From Rhizobium chutanense (GTDB taxonomy: Bacteria > Pseudomonadota > Alphaproteobacteria > Rhizobiales > Rhizobiaceae): a stretch of DNA of 64,000 nt. Position 1 is the stretch's first letter, and the number at the start of each line of letters is the position of its first letter. Location of the stretch: assembly GCF_002531935.1 (NCBI RefSeq), contig NZ_NWSV01000024.1:36879-100878 (forward strand), in the 5' to 3' direction. The position numbers and the translations under genes were made by a program. Positions 26,684 to 35,990 of the stretch are shown in pieces. A model generated the notes under the pieces. It was not told the origin of the DNA. It did no database searches and saw only the letters and a list, made by a program, of their open reading frames with translations.

Positions 26684-27544
26684 TCAGAACCCCGTGCGAT
26701 CGGCGATGACGCGCACCATTTCGTCGATGTCCCGATCGTGAATTTCGTGCCCGCCGCCAACGATCCGGTGCAGTTGGGCGGTCGGCGCGACACGGATGAA
26801 GGCTTCTCCGTGTTCGATCGGGAATAGCGGGTCCGACGTGCCGTGAATGACGAGAACCGGGACTTCGATGCGGGACGCATGCAGCGTTTCCGCCTTGTCC
26901 TCGCTCAAAAGCATGAAATGGTTGGTCGCGCTGACAAAGGACGCGGCCCGGTCCATGTCGCGTGCGATGAGGGCACCCGCCGCCTCGGCATCGTGCGGAT
27001 GCCTGGTGCCGGCCAGCATGGCTGAATCGCGACGCAGGAAATCGGCGATGGCCCCAAGATCCGACCAGTCGATGTTTTCGGCAGCAGCGGAATGTTCCTT
27101 GTAAGCTTTGGTCGAAGAAGGCAGCCCGTCGACTCCCAGCGGCGACGAGCTGATCACGGTGAGTGTCCGCACGCGCTTGGGCTGGCGCAATGCGGCCTCT
27201 TGCGCCAGGAAACCGCCCATCGACATGCCCACCAGATGCGCGGCTTCAATGCCATAACCGTCGAGAACGGCGATGGCGTCGTCGGCCAGATCGCCAAACG
27301 AATAGCCCGGCTCGCCCGGCGGGTAACACGTGGAAAGACCGGTGTCGCGCTGGTCGTAGCGGATGACGTAGCGTCCTTGGGCGGCGAGTTCCTCACAGAA
27401 CCTTTCCGGCCACCACAGCATCGAAGACATCACCCCCATGATCAACAACACGGGCGGGTGGGCCGGATCGCCGAAGGCCTGGGTGTGCAGTTGGGTATAT
27501 TCGAATGCGACGATCTTTTCTGCGACGAGAGTTGCTCCGGTCAT
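26684..27544 (-). CDS. alpha/beta hydrolase
   Basis: 286 residues from the ATG at 27544, 7 bases after GAGG; the ATG at 27550 is too close to that site. The alpha/beta hydrolase fold shows PVLLIMGVMSSMLWWPERF (oxyanion region), YVIRYDQRDTGLS, nucleophile elbow GMSMGG with Ser108, and PVLVIHGTSDPLFPIEHGEA carrying the acid Asp. A likely catalytic His lies in VGGGHEIHDRD. Closest by pattern to the aclacinomycin methylesterase/lipase-like group. It is divergent from a methyltransferase gene, with an inverted repeat between them. Substrate unknown. Confidence 0.82.
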   Translation of the reverse strand: MTGATLVAEKIVAFEYTQLHTQAFGDPAHPPVLLIMGVMSSMLWWPERFCEELAAQGRYVIRYDQRDTGLSTCYPPGEPGYSFGDLADDAIAVLDGYGIEAAHLVGMSMGGFLAQEAALRQPKRVRTLTVISSSPLGVDGLPSSTKAYKEHSAAAENIDWSDLGAIADFLRRDSAMLAGTRHPHDAEAAGALIARDMDRAASFVSATNHFMLLSEDKAETLHASRIEVPVLVIHGTSDPLFPIEHGEAFIRVAPTAQLHRIVGGGHEIHDRDIDEMVRVIADRTGF

Positions 27545-27591
27545 TTCCATACCTCAATCTTTCCGATTGTAGTTGGCAATCAGTCTCCATC

Positions 27592-27616
27592 TTGCATAAC
27601 TGATCCTAATATGCAA
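27592..27616. promoter_or_regulatory. inverted repeat in a divergent promoter region
   Basis: TTGCAT (27592-27597) and ATGCAA (27611-27616) form a perfect 6-bp inverted repeat with 13 bases between arms, midway between the hydrolase (minus) and methyltransferase (plus) starts. GCAATCAG also occurs twice (near 27576 and 27613). Candidate regulator site; no regulator gene adjoins. Confidence 0.35.
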
Positions 27617-27698
27617 TCAGTGTTGAGAGGCTTGGCATGCGAAACCCCTCCACGCGTCAGACTGAGGATTGATCCTCGAACAAGGCAGAGTGAGTGTC

Positions 27699-28478
27699 AT
27701 GGCGTTGGATCGTGCCGACTTTTACGATGCGGAATTGGCGAGACACAATCGGCACCTCAGTGTTGCTGCCGGCGTTGCCCCCGGTGACCGGGTGCTCGAT
27801 ATCGGCTGCGGCGCGGGGCAGACGACGCGCGAGGCCGCGCGTGCCGCGACGCAAGGAGCAGTGGTCGGAGTGGATACATCAGCCGAGATGCTCGAAGTCG
27901 CAAGGCAACGGAGTGCTGGCGAGGGTTTGCGAAATGTGGTGTTCGAGCAGGCAGACGCGCAATTCCACGCCTTTCCGGCTGCCAGTTTCGATCTCTGCAT
28001 CAGCCGGTTCGGCGTCATGTTTTTCGCCGATCCGGCGGCGGCCTTTGCCAATATCGGCCGGGCGATGCGTCCGGGCGCGCGCCTTGTGTGGATGGTATGG
28101 CAAAGCCGGGAGCGCAACGATTGGTCTGGCGCCATACGACAGGCGCTGGCGCCCGGAACTGCGGCTTCGGCAGGTGGTCCCAATCCGTTTTCGCTGGGCG
28201 ATCCTCCCATTGCGAGGGACCTTTTGAGCGGCGCAGGTTTTACGTCGATCGACTTTGCCGAGGTGCGAGAGCCGGTCTTCTATGGAGCGGACGTCGATGC
28301 GGCGTCGGATGCGCTCGCCGGCCTTTATCTTGTGAAGGACGCGCTCGCGCGCACCGACGAACCGCCCGGCAAACCGCTGCGGCGTCTGCGTGATCTGCTG
28401 GCGGCGCATATGACGCCGGAGGGGGTGTTTTTCGACTCCCGCGCCTGGATCATCACTGCTCGCCGCGCGGCGGGATAA
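27699..28478 (+). CDS. SAM-dependent class I methyltransferase
   Basis: 259 residues from the ATG at 27699; a TTG at 27669 would add ten residues. SAM-binding motif I is VLDIGCGAGQTTREAA near residues 36-51, the acidic motif II VVGVDTSAEMLEVARQR, then FEQADAQFHAFPAASFDLCISRFGVMFF (motif post-II). UbiE/COQ5-like Methyltransf_11 or 25 fold. No signal or membrane segment. The Shine-Dalgarno is weak. Methyl acceptor unknown. Confidence 0.85.
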   Translation: MALDRADFYDAELARHNRHLSVAAGVAPGDRVLDIGCGAGQTTREAARAATQGAVVGVDTSAEMLEVARQRSAGEGLRNVVFEQADAQFHAFPAASFDLCISRFGVMFFADPAAAFANIGRAMRPGARLVWMVWQSRERNDWSGAIRQALAPGTAASAGGPNPFSLGDPPIARDLLSGAGFTSIDFAEVREPVFYGADVDAASDALAGLYLVKDALARTDEPPGKPLRRLRDLLAAHMTPEGVFFDSRAWIITARRAAG

Positions 28479-28523
28479 CGCGCTGGCCGGCAGCCAAATT
28501 CATCCGATGGTCGGCGCCGCCTC

Positions 28524-29813
28524 TCAATAGCGCGGTGCGTAATCTAGGCCGCCGTCGATGCGGGCCGGGCGCCCATCCAGGAAAAGCTCGCCGATGCGCG
28601 GCGCCGAGCGGGCGACGACCCTGCCGCGGCGGATCACCGCCAGCCGGTTCGGCTTCAGCCGCAGCGCCTCCAACGGGTCGCGCGCCTGGAGGATGACGAG
28701 ATCGGCATTACATCCTTTTTCGAGACCGTAACCTTCAAGGCCCATCGTCTTCGCCGAGTTGACGGTCAGGGCATCGAAGATCTTCTTCTTGTCTTCGATG
28801 CCGGCCATCTGCGCGACATGGATCGCCATATGGCCGACCTCCAGCATGTCGCCCGATCCCATCGAATACCACGGATCCATGACGCAATCGTGCCCGAAGG
28901 AAACGTTGAGCCCGGCATCCATCAACTCGCGCACACGGGTCATGCCGCGCCGCTTCGGATAGGTATCGTGCCGGCCCTGCAGCATGATATTGATCAGCGG
29001 ATTGGGAATGACGTTGATCTCGGCTTCCGCCATCAGCGGAATGAGTTTCGAGACATAATAATTGTCCATCGAATGCATCGAGGTCAGATGCGAGCCGGCG
29101 ACACGTCCCTGCAGGCCGAAGCGGATGGTCTCAGCCGCCAGCGTCTCGATATGGCGCGACAGCGGGTCGTCGGTTTCGTCGCAATGCATGTCGACCGGCA
29201 GGCCGCGATCGGCAGCGATGCGGCAGAGCGCCTCGACCGAGGCCGTGCCTTCGCCCATCGTCCGTTCGAAGTGCGGAATGCCGCCGACGATGTCGACGCC
29301 CATGTCGAGGGCGCGGTTGAGTGCGTCGATCGCGCCCGGCGAGCGGTAATAACCGTCTTGCGGGAAGGCGACTAGTTGCAGATCGATATAGGGCGCCACC
29401 TTCTCGCGGACCTCGATCATCGCCTCGACCGTCACCAGCCTGGGATCGCTGGTATCGACATGGCTGCGGATGAAGAGCAGGCCTTGCGTCACCGCCAGAT
29501 CGCAATAGCGCAGCGCACGGTCGACCAGCTCTTCCCGCGTCACGATCGGGCGCAGCTCCCCCCAAAGCGCGATGCCTTCGAGCAGGGTGCCGGAGACGTT
29601 CATGCGCGGCAGGCCGAGCGACAGGGTGGCGTCCATATGAAAATGCGGATCGACGAAAGGCGGACTGACCAGCCTGCCGGTGGCGTCGATTTCTTCCCCG
29701 GCCTGCGCCTGCAGATTGCCCTCGACGGCGATGATCCGATCGCCCTCGATGCCGATATCGATGCCGGTGCGGCCATCGGGGAGATTTGCGTTTCTGACGA
29801 TCAGATCGAACAT
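28524..29813 (-). CDS. amidohydrolase, cytosine-deaminase-like (CodA group)
   Basis: 429 residues from the ATG at 29813. The reading frame is open further upstream, but that is a shadow of the permease gene, not a fusion. Metal ligands: PHFHMDATLS near residues 61-70 (HxH), HCDETDDP (His for the metal and Glu for proton transfer) near 210, a His in SHLTSMHSMD, and FGHDCVMDPW with the catalytic Asp. The HCDE and HD arrangement is that of cytosine/isoguanine deaminases. It would hydrolytically deaminate a nucleobase or related cyclic amide in the cytoplasm. Last gene of the BMP-type importer operon, 26 bases after a permease. Confidence 0.85.
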   Translation of the reverse strand: MFDLIVRNANLPDGRTGIDIGIEGDRIIAVEGNLQAQAGEEIDATGRLVSPPFVDPHFHMDATLSLGLPRMNVSGTLLEGIALWGELRPIVTREELVDRALRYCDLAVTQGLLFIRSHVDTSDPRLVTVEAMIEVREKVAPYIDLQLVAFPQDGYYRSPGAIDALNRALDMGVDIVGGIPHFERTMGEGTASVEALCRIAADRGLPVDMHCDETDDPLSRHIETLAAETIRFGLQGRVAGSHLTSMHSMDNYYVSKLIPLMAEAEINVIPNPLINIMLQGRHDTYPKRRGMTRVRELMDAGLNVSFGHDCVMDPWYSMGSGDMLEVGHMAIHVAQMAGIEDKKKIFDALTVNSAKTMGLEGYGLEKGCNADLVILQARDPLEALRLKPNRLAVIRRGRVVARSAPRIGELFLDGRPARIDGGLDYAPRY

Positions 29814-29839
29814 CGGAGCCTCGTTGGATGTGGACGGTC

Positions 29840-30784
29840 TCAGCGCTCGCCGCGGCGATAGGGCTGCATCAGCGCCTGCGGGACGCGGGCACGGCGAGCC
29901 ATGACGGCAAGCGCGGCGATGGAGAGAATATAGGGCGTCATCAGGAAGAGCTGATAGGGCACCAGCCCGCTCAGCACGGTTTGCAGCCGAAGCTGAAAGG
30001 CATCGAAGAAGGCGAAGAGCAGGGCGCCGAACAGCGCGCGGCCCGGACGCCAGGAGGCGAAGACGACGAGCGCGATGCAGATCCAGCCCCGCCCCTGCAC
30101 CATGGTTGGAAAGAAGCTGTTGAACGCCGACAAGGTCAGGAAGGCGCCGCCCATTCCCATCAGCGCGCTGCCGGCGATGACCGCGCCGTAACGCACCTTC
30201 ATCGGATTGACGCCCTGGGCTTCCGCCGCATGCGGGTTCTCGCCGGTCATGCGGATCGCAAGCCCCACCGGCGTGCGGAAGATGATGTAGGCCATCAACA
30301 GGGCGATCAGGATCGCAAGATAGGTCGGCGCGGTCTGCGTGAAGAAGGCCGGGCCGATGAAAGGCAGCGTCGAGAGGCCGGGAATGGCGATCGGCTGGAA
30401 CGGCACGATGGTGGGCGGCGTATTGGCAAGCGGCACGATCAGCCGGAAGACATAGTAGCTGAAGCTCGACGCAAAGAGCGTGACGCCGAGACCGGCGACA
30501 TGCTGCGAGAGGCCGAGCGTCACCGTCAGTCCCGCATGCAGCAGGCCGAAGACGCCGCCGGCCACTGCGGCAATCAGCAGGCCGATCCACAGATCGGCGC
30601 CGTGATAGACGGAAAGCCAGCCGATCATCGCTCCGAAGGTCATGATGCCTTCGATGCCGAGATTGAGCACGCCGGCCCGTTCGCAGAGCAGGGCACCGAG
30701 CGTGCCGAAGATCAGCGGTGTGGCGATCCGCAGGATTGCCGCCCAGAGCCCGGCGGAGGCGATGATATCGAACAGCTGCATCAT
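29840..30784 (-). CDS. ABC importer permease, BMP/nucleoside type (second subunit)
   Basis: 314 residues from the first of two adjacent ATGs (30784), overlapping the upstream permease stop by four bases. About eight hydrophobic segments. Landmarks of the BPD_transp_2 nucleoside group: RIATPLIFGTLGALLCERAGVLNLGIEGIM near residues 20-48 and AEAQGVNPMKVRYGAVIAGSALMGMGGAFL. The same family forms the channel of nucleoside importers such as YufQ and RnsD. Inner membrane. Confidence 0.9.
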   Translation of the reverse strand: MMQLFDIIASAGLWAAILRIATPLIFGTLGALLCERAGVLNLGIEGIMTFGAMIGWLSVYHGADLWIGLLIAAVAGGVFGLLHAGLTVTLGLSQHVAGLGVTLFASSFSYYVFRLIVPLANTPPTIVPFQPIAIPGLSTLPFIGPAFFTQTAPTYLAILIALLMAYIIFRTPVGLAIRMTGENPHAAEAQGVNPMKVRYGAVIAGSALMGMGGAFLTLSAFNSFFPTMVQGRGWICIALVVFASWRPGRALFGALLFAFFDAFQLRLQTVLSGLVPYQLFLMTPYILSIAALAVMARRARVPQALMQPYRRGER

Positions 30785-31830
30785 CGCCGGATCCTGTATT
30801 GGGTGAAGAACAACGCGATCAGCATCGTCAGCAGCGACAGCGCCACGGTGACATCGGCGATATAGGTCGGGACGCCGAGGCCGCGGCTCATGCCGCCGGC
30901 CCCCACGAACATGGTGGCGGTGAAAATGGCGGCGAAGACGACGCCGAGCGGATTGAGGTTGGCGAGCATGGCGACGACGATGCCGGCATAGCCGAAACCG
31001 GGCGATAGGTCGGTCGTCACATAGCCCTTGACGCCCATCACCTCGATCGCGCCGGCGAGCCCCGCAAGCCCGCCCGAGAGGCAGGCGACTTTCACCAGCG
31101 TTCCACCGAGCGGCACTCCTGCGAAGACCGCACCGGCGGGATTGAGGCCCGCGGCGCGGGACTGCATGCCGAACACCGTGCGGGACTGAACGAAATGGGT
31201 GATGACGGCAAGAGCGATCGCGATCGCAAAGCCGATATGCAGGCGCGAGCGGGCGATCAGCTTCGGCAGCATGGCGTGATCGCTGACGGATTGCGACTGC
31301 GGCCAGCCGAAAGCGAGCGGATCCTTGAGAACCCCATCGATCAGCATCGAGACGAAAAGCACGGCGATGAAGTTCAGGAGCAGGCTGGTGACGACCTCGT
31401 CGACGGAAAAGCGCAGCCTGAGCCACAGCGGAACCAGGATCAGCACCATGCCGGCGATGGCGCCGATCAGCAGCAGGAGCGGGATGAGGATCGGCGCGGG
31501 AAGATTGCCCAGCAATTTCGAACTTGCCGCCGCAACGGCGATGGCGCCGAGATAGAACTGGCCCTCGGCACCGATATTCCAAAGCCGCGCCCGAAAGGCG
31601 ACGGCAGCGGCAAGCCCCGTCAGCATCAGCGGCGTCGCCCGCGTCAGCGTTTCGGTCGCCGACAGCCGCGAGCCGAAGGCGCCGGTCAGGATGCGCCAAT
31701 AGGCATCGAGAACAGGCGCGCCGGCGATCGAGATCAGGATGCCCGCCAGAGCCAGCGCCGCGATGACGGCGACGATAGGCGTAAGTATCAACAGGGAAAG
31801 CGGGCGATGCTCGCGGCGCTCAAATCGCAT
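30781..31830 (-). CDS. ABC importer permease, BMP/nucleoside type (first subunit)
   Basis: 349 residues with about nine hydrophobic segments. Family landmarks: LTRATPLMLTGLAAAVAFRARLWNIGAEGQFYLGA near residues 62-96 and VDEVVTSLLLNFIAVLF, both typical of the YufP-type subunit. Starts 11 bases inside the end of the ATPase gene. Inner-membrane channel subunit that pairs with the next gene product. Confidence 0.9.
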   Translation of the reverse strand: MRFERREHRPLSLLILTPIVAVIAALALAGILISIAGAPVLDAYWRILTGAFGSRLSATETLTRATPLMLTGLAAAVAFRARLWNIGAEGQFYLGAIAVAAASSKLLGNLPAPILIPLLLLIGAIAGMVLILVPLWLRLRFSVDEVVTSLLLNFIAVLFVSMLIDGVLKDPLAFGWPQSQSVSDHAMLPKLIARSRLHIGFAIAIALAVITHFVQSRTVFGMQSRAAGLNPAGAVFAGVPLGGTLVKVACLSGGLAGLAGAIEVMGVKGYVTTDLSPGFGYAGIVVAMLANLNPLGVVFAAIFTATMFVGAGGMSRGLGVPTYIADVTVALSLLTMLIALFFTQYRIRR

Positions 31831-33352
31831 GGCCGGCCTCTGGGGTTTCCTGCCATTCGCCGGCCATCATCAGCCCCAGCCTGCGGGCGTCGGCGCCGTC
31901 GGCCTCGACGGGCGGCGACAGGCGACCGCCGACAATTGCCTGTATGCGATCGGCAAGCGCGATCACCTCGTCGAGATCCTCCGAGATCAGCAGCACGGCG
32001 GTCCCCTGCCGGCGGGCTTCGAGCAGGCGAGCGTGCACGGCGGCAACCGCACCTTCATCGAGGCCCCGGGCGGGCTGTGCGGCAATCAGGATGCGCGGCC
32101 GCCGATAGAGGCTGCGCCCGAGGATCAGCTTCTGCATATTGCCCCCGGAAAGCAGCCGGGTGCGAATGGCCGGGCCGCCGCCGCGAACATCGAACCCGTC
32201 GATGATCTCCCTCGCGAAGGCTATGCCGGCCTTGCGGTTGACGAGACCACGGCGAGAGAAGGCCGGCGAGGCAATACGTTCCAGTACGGCGTTTTCCCAG
32301 ATCGCCATTTCCCCGATCACCCCTTCATGGTTGCGATCCTCGGGAATACGGCCGATGCCGGCTTCGACGACATCGGCGACGCTGAGATGGCCGACCGCTT
32401 CCCCGAACAGCTTGAGGTCGCCGCCGCTGCGGGCCAGCGTACCGGAAAGAAGATGCGCCAGCGCCGCCTGGCCATTGCCCGAAACGCCGATGATGCCGAG
32501 GATCTCTCCCTGATGCAGCCGGAAGCTGATCGATTTCAGCCGGTCGACGCCGCCGGTGCGCACCGTCACATCGTCCGCTTCGAGGGCGACGGCCCCGGGG
32601 GCCGACGGCTCGCGCACGGGCCGTGTCACGCGCCGCCCGACCATCAGTTCGGCGAGTTCCGCCTTGCTGGTGTCCGATGCCCTGCGCTCGGCGACCATCT
32701 TGCCGCCGCGCAACACGACGATGCGGTCGGCCGCCGCCATCACCTCGTCGAGCTTGTGCGAGATGAAGATCAGTGACAGGCCCTGACGGGCCATTTCTTT
32801 CAGTGTCGTGAACAACCGCTCGGCCTCGATATTGGTGAGCACCGCCGTCGGCTCGTCGAGGATCAGGATGCGGGCGTCGTTATAAAGCGCCTTGAGGATT
32901 TCCACCCGCTGCTGCTCGCCGACCGACAGATCGCCAAGCCGGGCATCCGGATCGACCGTGAGGCCGAAGCGCTCGGAAATGGCCAGGAGCTTCTTGCGCG
33001 CCGCCGATGTTGCCGAGCGCCAGGACCATAGTTTTTCGGTGCCGGTCATGACATTTTCAAGCACCGTCAGATTGGGCGCCAGCGAGAAATGCTGATGCAC
33101 CATGCCGACGCCGGCGCGGATCGCCGCACGCGGTTTTCCCGGCGGCACCTCGGCGCCCTCGATCAGAATTCGGCCGGCATCCGGCATGTAGTGGCCGAAA
33201 AGAATGCTCATCAGCGTGGTCTTGCCGGCACCGTTCTCGCCGAGCAGGGCCACGATCTCGCCTCTGGCGAGCATCATGGAAATATCATCATTGGCGAGAT
33301 TGGCGCCGAAGCGTTTGCTGACACCGATAATTTCCAGAACAGGCCCGGTCAT
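31820..33352 (-). CDS. ABC importer ATPase with two NBDs, BMP/nucleoside type
   Basis: 510 residues from the ATG at 33352, overlapping the amidase stop by four bases; the open frame further upstream is a shadow of the amidase. First NBD: Walker A GENGAGKTT, signature LSVGEQQRVEILKAL, Walker B ILILDEPTAVLT. Second NBD: degenerate Walker A GVSGNGQAALA (no Lys), signature LSGGNMQKLILGRSL, Walker B region LIAAQPARGLDEGA lacking the usual DE. This asymmetric second site is normal for nucleoside-type ATPases such as YufO. Energises the two permeases encoded next. Confidence 0.92.
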   Translation of the reverse strand: MTGPVLEIIGVSKRFGANLANDDISMMLARGEIVALLGENGAGKTTLMSILFGHYMPDAGRILIEGAEVPPGKPRAAIRAGVGMVHQHFSLAPNLTVLENVMTGTEKLWSWRSATSAARKKLLAISERFGLTVDPDARLGDLSVGEQQRVEILKALYNDARILILDEPTAVLTNIEAERLFTTLKEMARQGLSLIFISHKLDEVMAAADRIVVLRGGKMVAERRASDTSKAELAELMVGRRVTRPVREPSAPGAVALEADDVTVRTGGVDRLKSISFRLHQGEILGIIGVSGNGQAALAHLLSGTLARSGGDLKLFGEAVGHLSVADVVEAGIGRIPEDRNHEGVIGEMAIWENAVLERIASPAFSRRGLVNRKAGIAFAREIIDGFDVRGGGPAIRTRLLSGGNMQKLILGRSLYRRPRILIAAQPARGLDEGAVAAVHARLLEARRQGTAVLLISEDLDEVIALADRIQAIVGGRLSPPVEADGADARRLGLMMAGEWQETPEAGHAI

Positions 33353-34761
33353 GACGGCAATCCCGCCACCGGAAACCGGTGCTGCCATCGCCCCTCGGCC
33401 TCCAGGCGAGCGGCAAGCGACAGAAGGCGTGGCTCGCGGCCCATCGGTGCCAGGAGCTGCACCGGCAGCGGCATGGCCTGTTGATCCTGTCCGAAAGGGA
33501 GCGTCAAAGCAGGAAAACCCGAAATATTGGCCAGGCAGGCAAGCGGCGCGAATGCCGCCATTCGCTCGAGATGCAGATCCGTGTCGGCATGATCGGACGG
33601 AAAGGAGCCGATCGCAAGGGGCGCATAGGCAAGCATCGGCATCAGGATGCAATCGATCCTGTCGAACAGCGACCAGAGACGATGGCTGACCAGGACGGCA
33701 TCGTTGAGCGTGCTCCAGAGCTTGGCGGCCGAAAGCGCCCCTCCTCGCGCCGCGAAAGCCTGCGTGAGAGGCTCGGCGCCGATCTTATCGAGAGCCGCTG
33801 CCTTGATGAGCGTTGCGAGGTTGACGGAGACGATATCGGCAAAGACACGCCCGCTCGCGGCAACGCTCCATTCGAACTCGGCCCAGGCCAGTGGAACGAT
33901 CTCGTGTCCGTCACTCTCGAGCGCACGCGCCGCATCCTCGACGACGGCAAGCCGATCGCTCTCGGTCGGATAGGTCGGCCCGGTATCGGTCAACAGGCCG
34001 ATCCGCAAGCGGCCGTTGTCGATATCGATGGGGGAGGGATCCGCAACAGGGCCGCGCGCATGACCGCTCAGCCGGCTGAAAATCAGGGCCGTATCCCGCA
34101 CCGACCGGCACACCGCCAGTTCGCTTGCGATGCCGGCAAGGTGATTGCCGAAGGATGGCCCGCCGGGCATGGTGCCGCGCGTCGGCTTCAGTCCGACGAG
34201 GCCGCAACAGGCGGCCGGCACACGGATCGAACCGCCGGCGTCGGTGGCATGGGCGATCGCAACGATCCCGGCCGCAACCGCCGCCGCCGCACCGCCGGAG
34301 GAGCCGCCGGCGGTGCGGGCCGGATCGAGCGGATTGCGGCAGATGGGGCCGGTGGCCGGTTCGCTGGCAAGCGACAGGCCGAATTCCGGGCTCGTCGTCA
34401 GGCCGAACAGGCAGAAGCCGGCATCGCGGAACCGGGAAGCGAGATCGGAATCGGCTTCGCCGCCCTTTCTTTCGAAAAGGCGAGAACCAGCCGTGACCGG
34501 CAGCCCGGCAAAGGGACCGCCAAGATCTTTCGCCAAGGTCGGCACGCCGGCAAAGGGCCGGGCGACAAAATCGCCGGGCGCGCTCTGCCGTTCCCGGTCG
34601 CGGTCGTGTGCAGCGGCGAGGCCCATGGCGGCATCGAGATAGGCGATCGCGCCGAGCGACTCATGCCGTGCAGCTCTCTTGAGAGAGATCTGCATCGCTT
34701 CTGCAGCGCTCAGGCTGCCATGCCTGATCGCTGCCGCCAGTTCCGTCGCGTCGCCCTGCAT
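33349..34761 (-). CDS. amidase (amidase-signature family)
   Basis: 470 residues from the ATG at 34761. The Ser-cisSer-Lys triad is complete: Lys78 in GVPTLAKDLGG, Ser154 in AGGSSGGAAAAVAAG and Ser178 in TDAGGSIRVPAACCGLVGLKPTRG. Hydrolyses a carboxamide to acid plus ammonia. It lies between the BMP-type receptor (8 bases upstream) and the ATPase (4-base overlap), an unusual place for an enzyme within a transporter operon, so its substrate is probably derived from the imported compound. Paired with the deaminase at the operon's end, degradation of a nucleobase-like cyclic amide or ureide is plausible (inference). Confidence 0.88.
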   Translation of the reverse strand: MQGDATELAAAIRHGSLSAAEAMQISLKRAARHESLGAIAYLDAAMGLAAAHDRDRERQSAPGDFVARPFAGVPTLAKDLGGPFAGLPVTAGSRLFERKGGEADSDLASRFRDAGFCLFGLTTSPEFGLSLASEPATGPICRNPLDPARTAGGSSGGAAAAVAAGIVAIAHATDAGGSIRVPAACCGLVGLKPTRGTMPGGPSFGNHLAGIASELAVCRSVRDTALIFSRLSGHARGPVADPSPIDIDNGRLRIGLLTDTGPTYPTESDRLAVVEDAARALESDGHEIVPLAWAEFEWSVAASGRVFADIVSVNLATLIKAAALDKIGAEPLTQAFAARGGALSAAKLWSTLNDAVLVSHRLWSLFDRIDCILMPMLAYAPLAIGSFPSDHADTDLHLERMAAFAPLACLANISGFPALTLPFGQDQQAMPLPVQLLAPMGREPRLLSLAARLEAEGRWQHRFPVAGLPS

Positions 34762-34769
34762 GAGCCGAA

Positions 34770-35756
34770 CTACTTCGGCTCGTCCATCATCTTCGGAACT
34801 TCGAAGGTGCCGGCCTTGATCTCGGCGCGCTTGGCTTCCATCGCGGCCTCCGCTTCGGCGGGCGCGACACCCTTGACGAAGACGATATCGCTGCCGCCTT
34901 CCTTCATCAGGCCGTAAGACGTGTAGTTCCGGCCGACCGGTTTTCCGGCGGCGACATCGGCGATCGCGGCATTCAGAATCGGGCGGAAATACCACATGGC
35001 GTTGGCGAACACCGTATCCGGATAACGCGGCGTGTAATCGATCAGCGAGCCGACCGATCTGATGCCGCGCTCCTTGGCGGCATCGGCCGTGCCGATGCGT
35101 TCGCCGAACAGGATGTCGGCGCCGGCGTCGATCTGGGCAAGACCGGCTTCACGGGCCTTCGGCGGATCGAAGAAGGTTCCGATGAACGAGACGAGATGTT
35201 TGGCATCCGGGTTGACCGCCTTGACGCCCGCGGCAAAGGCGTTGATCAGCATATTGACCTCGGGGATCGGAATGGCGCCGACCGAACCGACGACGTTCGA
35301 CTTGGTCATCTTGCCCGCCAGCATGCCGGCAAGATAAGCGCCGTCGTGGTTCCAGGTGCCGAAGACGCCGAAATTGTCGCCGGCCTGCTCGCCGCTCGAA
35401 CCCAACACGAAAGCGGTATCGGGATAGTCGGCCGCGACCTGCCGGGCCTCCTTCTCCACCGCATAGGCCTCGCCGATGATCAGCTTGTTGCCCTGTTCGG
35501 CATATTCGCGCATGGCGCGGGGATAATCGGTGCCGGAGACCCCTTCGGAGAACACATATTCGATGACGCCGTCCTTGGCCGCGTCCTGAAGGGCCTTGTG
35601 AAGACAGGAGTTCCAGGCATTTTCAACCGGCGACGCATGAATGCCGGCAACCTTCAGCGGCGCAGCCGCCCTTGCGAGCGGGGCGAAGCTGCTGACGCCA
35701 AACGCGATGCCCGACGCGATCACTGCCCGGCGTGAAATCAGGATGTCTTTGGTCAT
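34770..35756 (-). CDS. BMP-family substrate-binding protein (PnrA-like), Tat-type signal
   Basis: 328 residues. The N-terminus MTKDILISRRAVIASGIAFG is a probable twin-arginine signal ending at ARA/AA; no lipobox Cys, so it is a soluble periplasmic protein rather than a lipoprotein. BMP landmarks: VAGIHASPVENAWNSCLHKAL, NKLIIGEAYAVEKEARQVA, FGTWNHDGAYLAGMLAGKMTKSNVVG and AGADILFGERIGTADAAKERG. This family binds purine or pyrimidine nucleosides, sometimes thiamine or autoinducer-like compounds. First gene of the operon, behind a near-consensus promoter at 35790-35817. Confidence 0.9.
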   Translation of the reverse strand: MTKDILISRRAVIASGIAFGVSSFAPLARAAAPLKVAGIHASPVENAWNSCLHKALQDAAKDGVIEYVFSEGVSGTDYPRAMREYAEQGNKLIIGEAYAVEKEARQVAADYPDTAFVLGSSGEQAGDNFGVFGTWNHDGAYLAGMLAGKMTKSNVVGSVGAIPIPEVNMLINAFAAGVKAVNPDAKHLVSFIGTFFDPPKAREAGLAQIDAGADILFGERIGTADAAKERGIRSVGSLIDYTPRYPDTVFANAMWYFRPILNAAIADVAAGKPVGRNYTSYGLMKEGGSDIVFVKGVAPAEAEAAMEAKRAEIKAGTFEVPKMMDEPK

Positions 35757-35789
35757 GACTGCTCCCTTTTTTTACCATCTGGTTCAAAA

Positions 35790-35817
35790 ATCATAGTAGC
35801 GCCTAAAAATGTGTCAA
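35790..35817 (-). promoter_or_regulatory. sigma-70 promoter of the BMP importer operon
   Basis: Read on the minus strand, TTGACA (35817-35812) and TATGAT (35795-35790) are 16 bases apart. The transcript would start near 35783, leaving a short leader with GGGAG before the ATG at 35756. A near-consensus promoter suggests strong basal expression unless repressed. Confidence 0.7.
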
Positions 35818-35990
35818 GCAGCGAACAGGCTTAAAAATCAGGCTAATCGGCCGCCGCAACCTGGCTGAAAGAACGAGACGCCGCAGGTCTGCACGCCCAG
35901 TGCCGCCGTGCTTCTCAGGCCGGATCTGCGGGGCTTGGCGCGACGACTCCGGCAGGTTATGCATAGAACTATTGGGTTGGGGAAATTGAA

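Noticed and set aside
28524..30590. Apparent permease-deaminase fusion of 688 residues
   Set aside because: Upstream part is an out-of-frame shadow; the amidohydrolase starts at the ATG at 29813.
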